Assembly (NCBI GenBank): GCA_036346225.1
Contig: JARFIW010001111.1
Location: forward strand, 1,550,001-1,614,000
DNA length: 64,000 nucleotides
Reading direction: 5' to 3'
Origin: Platerodrilus igneus
Taxonomy: Eukaryota > Arthropoda > Insecta > Coleoptera > Lycidae
Below the pieces are notes generated by a model. That model worked only from the letters and a program-made list of their open reading frames with translations. It did no database searches and was not told the origin of the DNA. The position numbers and the translations under genes were made by a program. Positions 32,486-42,418 of the stretch are shown here, in pieces (position 1 is the stretch's first letter; every line of letters starts with the position of its first letter).

Positions 32486-33673
32486 ATGAGTAACACAGAC
32501 TTACGTCTCTATTTAGAGACAATACAGACGTTCGATGGCACGCAGGCCCATCTCTCAAATTTCATTGGAGCATGTGAAATGTTCCTAAAAACCTTTTACA
32601 AACCCGGAGATGACGCAAGAAATTCATTGCTTGTACGCTTGGTAATAAGTAAACTAGCCGGAAGGGCACTAACCTTAATCGCCAGTAGGGGCGACTTACA
32701 GGAATGGGACCAGTTTAAACAACTACTAATTGCATATTTTGGGGACCAACGTAATATAAAATGCCTGGTACGAGACCTAATAAACCTTAGAATGGAACAC
32801 AATCAATCCCCCTACCAATTCGGAATGAAATGCCAAGATGTGAGAAATTTAATTTTAACCAAACTAAAAATCGAAGAACCCGATCAAAACGTTAGACATT
32901 TAAAAACAAAAATGTATAACGAAATGGCACTAGACACATACATAAACGCCTTACCAGAACGACTATCGGATAAAATCAGATTCCAACGACCCCAAAATCT
33001 AGAAGAAGCTATGAGCCTAGTAATAGAAGAAGAAAATGTAATGTATTACCGCAACAGACTATACAATCCCAACGCGAATAAAAGTTATTCACCCATAAAA
33101 ACCATACAAGCTACAAGACAAACAATCCCTCAACAAAAATTCACACCCTTTAACGCACAAACAAATCAACCGCGAAGTAATAACCCAAGTTTTAACAATA
33201 CAAATTTTAATAATCAATTTAAAAATTTTTCAAGACCAACATTCAACCCAACTTTTACGAAACCCGCATTCCAACCGAGATTTAATCAAAACCTAAACCA
33301 ACAAAGACCAATATTCAACGCAAACCCCAATAGAAATACACCAATGACTAATAATAATAACAACCCTAATAATTATTACAAACCAACACCAATGGACACC
33401 TCATCTGGTAACACCAGACAAAACACAAAAATAACACACATCCGACCAAACCCTCACCAGAAACGTAATTTTACATCAGAAGAATTATTTCATCAAGAAA
33501 TCGAAAAATTTGACACTGATCAGAATAATGACATTGAGACACCCACAAACAATGAATCAAACCATACAGAAACTTACGAACGTGACGAACAATACGAAAC
33601 CTACGAGGAGTATGACGAAGAAAACTCGAACTCAAATTTTCAAATGGACCCATTCATAGACAACCAAACTTAA
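32486..33673 (+). CDS. gag: gypsy-3 Gag
   Basis: 395 codons, intact, ATG at 32486. The first ~200 residues are a gypsy-type capsid (SNTDLRLYLETIQTFDGTQA, MFLKTFYKPGDDARN, FGDQRNIKCLVRDL). The rest is an Asn/Pro/Phe-rich low-complexity tail and an acidic C-terminus. There is no CCHC knuckle, as in gypsy and 17.6 themselves. Pol follows in the -1 frame, with a slippery heptamer 34 bp before the stop. Confidence 0.9.
   Translation: MSNTDLRLYLETIQTFDGTQAHLSNFIGACEMFLKTFYKPGDDARNSLLVRLVISKLAGRALTLIASRGDLQEWDQFKQLLIAYFGDQRNIKCLVRDLINLRMEHNQSPYQFGMKCQDVRNLILTKLKIEEPDQNVRHLKTKMYNEMALDTYINALPERLSDKIRFQRPQNLEEAMSLVIEEENVMYYRNRLYNPNANKSYSPIKTIQATRQTIPQQKFTPFNAQTNQPRSNNPSFNNTNFNNQFKNFSRPTFNPTFTKPAFQPRFNQNLNQQRPIFNANPNRNTPMTNNNNNPNNYYKPTPMDTSSGNTRQNTKITHIRPNPHQKRNFTSEELFHQEIEKFDTDQNNDIETPTNNESNHTETYERDEQYETYEEYDEENSNSNFQMDPFIDNQT
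33634..33640 (+). promoter_or_regulatory. Candidate -1 frameshift site for Gag-Pol (A_AAT_TTT)
   Basis: In the gag frame the codons read TCA AAT TTT, giving the X_XXY_YYZ heptamer A_AAT_TTT. The -1 frame is open from here into the protease. I did not look for a pseudoknot in detail. Confidence 0.6.
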
Positions 33674-33675
33674 TA

Positions 33676-36600
33676 AACTTAAATAACATAAATCACTTAG
33701 TATTACCATGCATAGAAATACCCCACGCCAAATTCAAACTATTAATCGACACCGGATCATCAAAAACATTAATTAGCCCCAGAACCGTACAAAAACATTA
33801 TTTAGATTACGTAGAAAGAGAACCATTTAAAATTAAAACAGCCCATCAAACGACACTACACCAATTCGTAGCCAATATACCCTTACCGAGAACATTTAAT
33901 GTTAAAATGAAACATAAATTTTGTGTATTCTAATTTAACGACAAATATGACGGATTAATCGGAATGGACCTTCTAAGAAAATTAGGAGCCAACATTGACA
34001 TTAAAAATCGCTTATTAAGGACAAAATACGGAAAAATCCCAATTAAATTTCAAAACACACAAATTGAACAAAAATACACTATAGAACCCCGAACGGAAAG
34101 AAAAATAAAAATCCCAGTAAAATCTAACAAAAATTTAGGAATAATAAATCATATGACATTTCAGCAAGGAGTAGAAACCCCAACCGCCTTAGTGCAAATA
34201 AAAGATAATTATGCAACCACAACAATATTAAATTCAAACGACTACCCAATTAACGTAGAAGAACTAAATTTTAACGAAATGGAAATAGACGAAAATTTAG
34301 AAAATAATTACAACCCAATAGAACATGACGAAATGTTAAGAGAAAATTTAACTAACATCCGCTTTAACACCGATATCAATCAAGAAGAAGAAAGAGCAAT
34401 TAAGAACTTATGTTTCGAATACCGCGACATATTCCATTGCGAAGGAATACCATTAACATTCACCAACACAGTAAAACATAATATCGAGTTAACAGACAAT
34501 AAACCAATTTTTACAAAAGCTTACAGACTACCTCATGCAAGCCAAGAAGAAGCTGACAGACAAGTAGCAGACTTATTAGAGCAAGACATAATCCAGCACT
34601 CCAATTCACCATGGAGCAGCCCCGTGTTAATAGTACCTAAGAAATTAGACGCAACCGGAAAGAGAAAGTACAGAATGGTAATAGATTATAGAAAGTTAAA
34701 TGAAAAAACGGTAGATGACAAATACCCACTACCAAATATAACCGAAATTTTAGACAAATTAGGCAAATGCCAATATTTTACAACATTAGACCTAGCATCA
34801 GGATACCATCAGGTAGAGATGGAAGAAAAGACTTATCAAAACAGCCTTCAGCACACCTAGAGGACATTACGAATACAAACGAATGCCATTTGGATTAAAG
34901 AACGCACCCGCTACTTTCCAGAGAGTCATGGACAATATACTACGAGGAATACACAATGAAAAATGCCTTGTATACCTTGACGACATCATAGTTTATTCCA
35001 CCTCATTGGTAGAACACATAGAAAGATGGACAGAAGTATTCGAAAGACTTAGACAAGCACATTTCAAAGTACAATTAGACAAAAGTGAATTTTTACAAAA
35101 GAAGTATCATTTTAGGACATGTAATAACACCCCAAGGAGTAATGCCAAATCCAGACAAAACAAATGCAGTTCTAAATTACCCATTACCAAAAACAAACAA
35201 AGAAATTAAAGGATTTTTAGGACTTAGTGGTTACTACCGCAAATTCATTAAAGGTTACGCTCAGATAACCAAACCCCTGACAAACTGTTTAAAAAAGGGA
35301 AACAAAATTGAACACACCGCGGAATTTATTAAAGCCGTAGACAAAATTAAAAACATATTAACTAATCACCCTGTATTAGAATACCCAGACTTTACAAAAC
35401 CATTTATACTGACGACAGACGCATCGAATGTAGCATTAGGCGCAGTATTGAGCCAAGGAAAAGTAGGTAGCGATAAACCTATCAGCTACGCATCCAGAAC
35501 CCTAAACGAAACCGAACAAAAATATAGTACCATAGAAAAAGAGTTATTAGCCATAATTTGGGCAACAAAATATTTTAGACCTTATTTATACGGAAGAAAA
35601 TTTTACATATACACCGATCATAGACCACTAGTATGGCTATGCAAACTGAAAGAACCGAATTCAAAATTACAGAGATGGAGAATCAGACTCGAAGAGTATG
35701 ATTACGAAATTATATATAAAAAGGGAATTTATAACAACAACGCAGACGCTTTAAGCCGAATCCAACTCAATGCACTAGAAACGGAATCCATTATAGGAAA
35801 CGTAGACGAAGAAGAAATAAGGGAAGATCCAGACGAGATCGACACAATACATTCGACACAAAACGAAGAACCAAAAAACGCGATTAAAATCTTAAACGAA
35901 GCAATCGATATGAAACCTAACCAATTTATAATAACAGAAGTTTTAAATAACCCCAATCCAGTAAAATATACAAAAGTAGATAACAAAAAGATAGATCAAA
36001 TTCAAATAACAAAAGACGACAACGAGGAACAAATAATTAAAATTCTAAAAGAATACACCCCCGAGAAAAAACGATTTTATTTTTATTTCAACACCGAACA
36101 TTTATACCAAAGATTTTCAGAATTATACATTAAATTATTCAATAACTCTGGACCTGAACTCATCAGATGTACTAGAAAACTAATAACACTAGACGACCCT
36201 GACGAAATAAACGATGTAATTAGAAATCAACACGAAGGAAAAACCAACCATCGTGGAATTAACGAAACAATAAAACAACTCATAAGACGTTATTATTTTA
36301 AAGACATGAAGGACTTGACCACAGATTTCATTAACCAATGCGAACTATGTGACAAAGCGAAATACGATAGGAAACCCCCAAAGATACCCTTAATGTTAAC
36401 CAAAACACCCGACAAACCATTTCAAAAACTACATGCCGATACTCTAGTAGTAGAAGCTCAAAACTATCTGACAATTATAGACGCATTTACAAAAATAGGC
36501 CAAGCAATACCAATCACATCCAAAAATAGCATTGACGTGACCCAAGGATTTTTACAATATTTCACATTTTACGGAACACCCGAATCAATAACTTTAGACA

Positions 36601-37274
36601 ATGGTAGCGAATTTAAAAATGAGACAATTCAAAACACTTTAGAACTCCACAAAATAAAAATTCATTCCATAACGGAAAACCACCCTGAATCAAACGGACT
36701 AATTGAACGATTACATTTAACCCTGTTAGAACAAATTCGATTATTAAGAATAAATTATAAAAAGGAACATATAACCAATTTAATGTCATACGCACTAATC
36801 GCCTATAATAATACAATTCACTCATCAACAAATTTTGCACCCTTAGAATTAACATTAGGACATTCAGATTCACGAAATCCCTATGACATACACTACAACA
36901 AAGAAGTATATCAACAATATGCGAAAGACCACAAACAAAAACTAAAAATAACTTACGACAAGGTAAAAGATAAATTAGAAAACGATAAGGAACGTATCAC
37001 CACAACCCGAAATAAAAATACCGACTCAAATAAATTTTCAATAGGACAAACCGTATACGAGAAAAACTTTCAGAGCAAGCGACATAAAACAGCACCCAAA
37101 AATTTAGGACCATTTAAAATTAAGAAAATATCAGATAAAAACATAGCAGTAGTAGACAACGGTAAAATAACTAAATACATTCATTTGAAAAATCTAAGAC
37201 ACCCTGTAATTTCAGATGGGCAGTCATCACCCTTACCGTCAACCTCCACCCAGGTAGAACGGACAACCAAGTAA
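33676..37274 (+). pseudogene. pol: gypsy-3 Pol: protease, RT, RNase H, integrase
   Basis: Protease has LLIDTGSSKT near 33745. A TAA interrupts it at 33931, then LIGMDLLR continues. RT fingers and palm run from 34490 (SPWSSPVLIVPKK). A frameshift lies near 34840, then [18 protein letters not shown] and YLDD near 34975. A second shift lies near 35095. From 35085 to 37274 the frame is open: GLSGYYRKFI, RNase H (TTDASNVALG, EKELLAI, YTDHRPLVWL), integrase zinc region (QCELCDKAK near 36340) and D, D, E in HADTLV (~36433), LDNGSEF (~36596) and HPESNGLIER (~36690). Without the three lesions it would be a standard errantivirus Pol. Confidence 0.92.
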
Positions 37275-37449
37275 TGATATAACCTATAAAAACAACCCCG
37301 GTATACTACCAATAAACTAGGCAGTATACAAAATACAATATTTACTCAAATAATATCCAACCTTACTTTAATGCAACAACTTTTAGCAACATTAAGAATA
37401 ACGAAATAATATTTTTGATAGAAATCTAGATAGTAGAAAGTAACAATTA

Positions 37450-38258
37450 TCAATATTATCATTTATTTGCTTTTCCAACAAAGGTTACTAGCACATACCA
37501 AGTAATCATACCCAAAACCAAATTCCTATCCCTAAATGAACTGAGATATGGTTATACAAACGAAAAATGTACTGAAGTAACACCAAACCAATATTTATGT
37601 CAATCGATGACGACAACAACCATTAAAGAAGACAGCCCTTGTGAAGTACAACTATTAAAATTCTCAAATCATTACGAAAACTGTGAAACCAAACAATATG
37701 AAAAAAACTAATATGAAAATTCAAAAAGTTACAGATAACAAATGGATAGCCATTTTCCCAACAGAAGTAATAGCAACCATCCACTGCAACCAAGATGAAA
37801 GTAATCAAGCATTAATCGGAAGCAAACTAATTACCCTCAAAGAAGATTGTTATGTGAAATTGAAAGATGAAGTAATCAGAGTTTATCAAGATCCCATAGC
37901 AACAAAGAAACTTGCAAACCTACCGGAACTACAATTCAAAATACAACAAGAAGACGAAGAAATAATCAAGAAACCTATGAAGCTAGAGCATCTAGACTTA
38001 GACGACCTCAACCACGCCGTGAAATTAGTGGAAAGTTATAAAGAACAATTAAAGGAACTCAAAACGCCAAAGTTACATTATAATAATATAAGTGTTTGGA
38101 CAATTGTATTGAGCATTTTAATAATTTTTGTAATCATGTATGTATTATACAAAATGTACCTTAGATATAAGAATAAAGGAAACAGTTCTAGATTTAAGGA
38201 AACAAAGAAAAATAAAGAAACGACAAGTATACCTTTAGAAATAATGAATTTTAAATGA
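37450..38258 (+). pseudogene. env: gypsy-3 envelope (F-like) remnant, C-terminal half
   Basis: Envelope glycoprotein relic of an errantivirus. Segment 1 (about 37480-37710) has the Cys-spaced ectodomain pattern (YGYTNEKC…YLC…SPCEVQLL). Segment 2 (37683-38258), in another frame, has a heptad-rich stem (LDDLNHAVKLVESYKEQ) and one membrane helix (WTIVLSILIIFVIMYVLY) near residue 140, then a basic cytoplasmic tail. The signal peptide, cleavage site and fusion peptide expected upstream are absent: only ~180 bp separate pol from segment 1. It is therefore deleted and non-functional. Confidence 0.8.
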
Positions 38259-38314
38259 AATTGAATTATGTATTTTATGTATTTAAAAATTAAGAAAAAC
38301 CTTAATTTTTCATT

Positions 38315-38326
38315 TACGGTGGAAGG
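38315..38326 (+). promoter_or_regulatory. gypsy-3 polypurine tract
   Basis: GGTGGAAGG directly before the 3' LTR start; it is the plus-strand primer site. Confidence 0.7.
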
Positions 38327-38832
38327 AGTTATGTATCCCCCAATTACATATATATATATTGATATATTGAATCTAATAGGAATTATTAGAAATTATTAAG
38401 TAAAAGTATAAGTTCAATGCAACATTGTAACACAAGGATAACCCAGAGAGGTTATCGACAGTTCATGTGAACGAACATGCAACTTTGCATCCGTGAGGGC
38501 AGTGATACTGCAGGTGGCAGGTCACAGGCGGTCAACAGACCGCAATTACTTAGAATTAAGTTGTTACATTGTAATAAAGTGTACAATTAAAGAGAAACGC
38601 AGACATGAGATCTGCAAGTTCCCACAGCCGTGTGGAGGGCAGGTTATTATAAAAAGCCCGGGAGCTCAATGCCCGGCAGTCAGTCTTCAAACTCCATACT
38701 TCGTTGTTTGAGCTACTCACCTGTACAATTAATTAATTTTTTATAAAGTTATTATGTACAAATTTCAAATATATTTTTGTTAAAGTGTCAAAGCTTTTTA
38801 AAAAACCAGCTCCAAAGGCCCGAACTTTAACT
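38327..38832 (+). repeat. gypsy-3 3' LTR
   Basis: 506 bp, paired with 29809-30310. Followed by CGCG (38833-38836), the second copy of the target duplication. Confidence 0.93.
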
Positions 38833-39035
38833 CGCGGTGATTTGCAAGGGGTCGATCAATTGTTTATGAGCTACTTTGAATTTTTGCTAAGTTGTAGCGT
38901 CTCCCTTTTTGTATGTCACAAACTTTTTTCGTACAACATCTTGAATTAACTGAAGATTGCGTTTATTTGCGATAAAATTGTTAACGTCCGTCATCATCAG
39001 ATTCTGGATGGGAACTAACTATTTTTTGAATAATG

Positions 39036-39921
39036 TCAAATATTTATATACTCGTCGAAATTCTTCCTATATCGACCATTATTCAAATCAAAATCTTTCA
39101 CAATAGTTATAAAATTATGTTTTGAGTCACCCCAACACTGTAAGCACATTTCTTTAAATTTTGGATATGTCAAGTCACCACTTATATGATCCGAAAATAT
39201 ATGGCGAAGGTTTGTGTCATCCTGTTTCCATAATGCGATTACATTTGCGTTATCTCTGAGCCTATGTTTTAAGGCACTAGCGTAAGTTTGACATAGGTAG
39301 AACGAATCTATTGCTTTATGTCGGCCGAACGAGAAAAACTGTGTGATTTTGCATTTGCTCGTTTACAGGTATATCATCGAAAACCATAATTGAATCTTCT
39401 TTGGTATCTCCCGGTTCAATCAAATCATTGTAATTTTCAAACTCATGGTACCCAATTTCTTCTTTTATTGATGAAAAAACGTTTCTTAACAATTCGTATT
39501 TCGGTTGATATAAACATTTCGAAAATACATAGACATTTTGAAATCTAAGACCGTTCTCGTGTAAGATCAGAGATATTAAAGCGTTTGTTTTTCCGCAACT
39601 CAATGGCCCCGCGAATACAGCTCGTATGTTAGACGGGAACAATGGACCATGTTTACCATCCTCTTTTGCACTAGCAATAGCAAAGTTATCATAATTCTGC
39701 ACAGGTATTGTAATTTTTTGTTTCGCAGTCGCCATATTGCTTTGAGTGTGTACCTGCTTTTGTTGCTGTTTGCGGTGATAGCTTAGCGTCTCTTTCGGTA
39801 TATTATATTTTCTGCTGATGGAGTAAATAGTTGATTTACCCAGTCGAACTTCTTCTATAGCTTTTTCTAACGCTTCTTTACCGTATCCACTATTTCGTCT
39901 TCTTATGTAATTGCGAACCAT
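39036..39921 (-). pseudogene. Polinton packaging ATPase with N-terminal pipsqueak HTH
   Basis: FtsK/HerA-type ATPase that would drive DNA into the capsid. From the ATG at 39921, residues ~1-52 form a pipsqueak-type helix-turn-helix (YGKEALEKAIEEVRLGKST, ISRKYNIPKETLSYHRK). A Gln/Lys linker leads directly into the ATPase: Walker A GPLSCGKTNA (~39600), Walker B SIMVFDDIP (~39385). After a frameshift near 39330 the C-terminal part continues to 39036 (FGRHKAIDSFYLCQTY, sensor-like). The same HTH-ATPase join occurs in the copy at 61186-61472. It lies just downstream of the MCP gene. Confidence 0.85.
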
Positions 39922-39939
39922 GCTAATCAATACTGGCGG

Positions 39940-40015
39940 GAGTAATTTTACCCTATGGGGCAATTTTACCCTATGGGGCAATTTCACCCTATGGGACAAT
40001 TTTACTCTATTTTGA
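39940..40015. repeat. 18-19 bp tandem repeat upstream of the HTH-ATPase gene
   Basis: Four copies of the unit CAATTTTACCCTATGGGG (variants at three positions) lie between the MCP stop and the HTH-ATPase start. The same array is at 61493-61566 in the second Polinton. Confidence 0.85.
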
Positions 40016-40040
40016 TAGAGGTAAATTCGCTCTGAAATAA

Positions 40041-41171
40041 CTAGAACCCGTCCATTAAACATTTATTTGACGATTTGTTCGGATAGTATTTTTCCATAAA
40101 GATGCATAAGACAGGTACGCTGGCAAGTAGTAGTTCTGCTCGAAATCCAAATTTAATCAACCTTGAGGGAATGAATGCCTGAAAGTTTAAAAACACTTTG
40201 ACATTGGTTATATTGGCATTCGTAAAGTTCGTAGCATTTTCTTCTTTCCTGTCGTACTTCCCATTTTGCAGCGCTAGTAATATCCACCGAGCCTTCTCTG
40301 TTTCGTTCGATACTTTAATTCTCCATACTTGCGACTTTGATTGTGTTAGAGACGGTAATTCGTGTAGTTCCCATTTTCTGAATGCGACCACTATAGATGA
40401 TTGATTTTGCATTTCCGAAAGCAGTGAAGTCTTGGCGAAGTCACTTAATGTTATATGCGGAACCTCCCATGAAATACGTTGTATTTTGAACGTTACTGTA
40501 TTTCCAATCGACTTGTAGCAATTTACTTCCGACTTGGCTCTGATTAAAATCAGCTCTTGAGGCATGTTGACGATAGTTTTTTTGTAATCTTCAAAAAACC
40601 CAAAAATGGTTTTTAGAGCTATAGCACAACTAAACCGTTCATCTTGAAATATGGTATCAGGCTTCCACCTGGTATGTGTAATAGATTTTGTTTCTGATTC
40701 TTCCATGGATACTAAACCTTTAATAGTTCTCGTAATTCCTGGGATTTTGCATACATCTATTATTTGATTATTGCCCAATTTGTATTGAATTTCCTCAAAC
40801 AGAAAATATGGCGCATTTCTAGTAAATTCGTAAGCTTTAGGATCTGGTTCTGCTGCTTTAATCGGGTCTGCAGTTGTTGACGCTTCTCTTAATGTTTCCG
40901 TAGGCTTATAGGTACCCCTTATAAATATGAAGCTTTCATGGGGGTATGTGATGTTATCACTGCTCTGGATTTCAATTGAAATTTGATCGTTGTTTCCTGC
41001 ATTCAATGTAAAGGGAAGATATGTATAATAATCTTCTTTTATTATGGTTTCGTCTAATTTATAACTTCCAAAAACATCCAATTTGGGTACATCCTCATAT
41101 TTAAGCCTTCCAAGTTTAACGTTTTCATCACCGTGGAGATCTAAGCTGCGTTTACTTCTACCACCCATCAT
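40041..41171 (-). CDS. Polinton major capsid protein (double jelly-roll)
   Basis: Forms the capsid shell. 376 codons from the ATG at 41171 (a second ATG follows at once). Recognisable Polinton/adintovirus hexon blocks: KLDVFGSYKLDETIIKEDYY near residue 30, PHESFIFIRGTYKP, a central APYFLFEEIQYKLG, SITHTRWKPD, and a C-terminal ARWILLALQNGKY … ANITNVKVFLN. The end of the conserved fold (Tyr-rich, ~30 residues, plus-strand 40065-40150) is readable in another frame, so the last ~45 residues of the open frame are probably shifted. The second copy (61614-62711) shows the same feature. Length is short for the family. Confidence 0.82.
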   Translation of the reverse strand: MMGGRSKRSLDLHGDENVKLGRLKYEDVPKLDVFGSYKLDETIIKEDYYTYLPFTLNAGNNDQISIEIQSSDNITYPHESFIFIRGTYKPTETLREASTTADPIKAAEPDPKAYEFTRNAPYFLFEEIQYKLGNNQIIDVCKIPGITRTIKGLVSMEESETKSITHTRWKPDTIFQDERFSCAIALKTIFGFFEDYKKTIVNMPQELILIRAKSEVNCYKSIGNTVTFKIQRISWEVPHITLSDFAKTSLLSEMQNQSSIVVAFRKWELHELPSLTQSKSQVWRIKVSNETEKARWILLALQNGKYDRKEENATNFTNANITNVKVFLNFQAFIPSRLIKFGFRAELLLASVPVLCIFMEKYYPNKSSNKCLMDGF

Positions 41172-41315
41172 TTATAACTTTTAATCCCAAAGATTTTAAG
41201 AAACGTATTTTTTCTGCTGTAAGTATCTGGACAACTTGACGCTTTGACGTCGTTTTCACTATGGGTCGCCTGGGGGTGTTGTAGCGTGTTTTATATACAA
41301 AATCAATAGGCATTT

Positions 41316-42055
41316 TCAGCTACTTTTTATTTCTAGTCTTACACAGGTGTATGTTTCCGGTGAAAAGTTTACTAATTCATCCAAATGATCGACTAATCTG
41401 ATTGTAATGTTATCAATTTCTGTCACGCTCAGTGGATAATATATGACTTGGTTAGGTTCCTTTTCCAGATCATACCCGGGTGGTACAGATAGACTGAATT
41501 CGAATATGCTGTGGGTACGAAAATTGTTTCTGAACGATCCTGCGGTGATATTGGTTTCCACAAAAATGTTTGAGACCGATATTATGTTCACTTGCTGATT
41601 AGCGATATGTACGGAATCTGCAGTCAATTTGCGATTGGTAAACCCCAAGATGCTTCCAATATTGTTTTTACGGTTTGCACCAAATCAATCGGTATACTGC
41701 TTCGTATAGAACACTTTAATGTATTATTGTTGGCACTCAGTTTAAAATATTTTTCAATGTTCTCGTTGATGTCCAGCTTCTGACTGAACCATTTTTTGAA
41801 GACGTCCTGTATATATGCATTTATTTCTTTTAATTCGTATGATCCAGGTTCAATGGTTATTCTGCGATGCTCTGGATCGTTAAAGTATAAGATGTTGTTT
41901 CCTGGATGTATGTTTTGCACAGTGTTACAAGTATACAGTCCCACTAGGTCAAAAGCATATTCACCGTCCTGTTTCAATTTAATTGGTGGGTAAATGGACC
42001 CTGTCGATATGACATTACCATACCCGAACACGCTTACTGCTTTAGCCATTGTCAC
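41316..42055 (-). CDS. Polinton minor capsid (penton) protein, two frames joined by a candidate -1 shift
   Basis: Single jelly-roll vertex protein. The first part (42055-41624, 143 codons from the ATG) has FGYGNVISTGSIYPP, FDLVGLYTCNTVQNI and ELKEINAYIQDVFK. The second part continues in the -1 frame to 41316 (SVHIANQQVNIISV, FEFSLSVPPGYDLE, IRLVDHLDELVNF). Together they give about 250 residues, the usual penton size. The switch point is the heptamer G_GGT_TTA at 41639-41645, 9 codons... close before the zero-frame TGA. The same arrangement is present in the copy at 62847-63598. A G-run length error is the alternative. Confidence 0.82.
41639..41645 (-). promoter_or_regulatory. Candidate -1 frameshift heptamer G_GGT_TTA
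   Basis: In zero frame the codons are TGG GGT TTA. The pattern is X_XXY_YYZ with X=G, Y=T, Z=A. A zero-frame TGA follows after four more codons. The -1 frame is open for the remaining ~105 codons. Confidence 0.5.
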
Positions 42056-42418
42056 TAAGAAACTTTAACACTAAATGCCTACAATTGTAAGTTTTGTAAG
42101 TCTGCTCCGGTACACTGTTGTAGTAAATTTTACAACCTCGAAAATATCTCTTCACTTCTTCCGGTGGTTTCAAGTCTCCAAACGAATCGCGGTAAAACAC
42201 GCTATTTCCACGTTTTCGGTACCCCACCCAATGTGTACCTCATCCTTTGGTGATATCCAAATTAATCACACCCGACTCGTTGACATACGGTCTAATCTTC
42301 TGTAACTGATCTCTATAAAAGACGTTGCGAAAATGAGGAATGTTAGATGCGTGTTTCCTTATATCTACGTCAGTGAGAGCTCTTCGAGGTAACTTGGTTA
42401 GTTTTTTGATCCTTTTTT
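42042..42418 (-). pseudogene. Adenain-like cysteine protease (virion maturation)
   Basis: Adenovirus-protease family enzyme that would cleave capsid precursors. N-terminal LPRRALTDVDIRKHASNIPH, then GTHWVGYRKRG with the catalytic His (~42235), YRDSFGDLKPPEEVKRYF with the acidic residue, and NCRHLVLKFL with the catalytic Cys near the end. The Gly after that Cys is replaced by Arg. An in-frame TGA stands just before GTHW. The same TGA is in the copy at 63585 onwards. No ATG is visible in frame at the start, which overlaps the PLA2-like gene end, so the start is uncertain. Confidence 0.8.

Larger units (their letters stand above)
29809..38832 (+). mobile_element. Errantivirus-like Ty3/gypsy element (gypsy-3)
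   Basis: 9024 bp, LTRs of 502 and 506 bp, and target duplication CGCG (29805-29808 and 38833-38836). LTR ends AGTTA…TAACT, the primer-binding site GGCGCAGTCG, gag, pol and a third frame with a transmembrane segment are the plan of the gypsy/17.6/297 group. The element is on the plus strand inside the Polinton. It has a stop in protease, two frameshifts in RT and a truncated env. Confidence 0.93.

Noticed and set aside
39316..40062. ATPase start at 40062, adding ~47 residues with repeated RVKLPH
   Set aside because: That part is the translated 18-19 bp DNA repeat and overlaps the MCP stop; the ATG at 39921 directly precedes the HTH domain.
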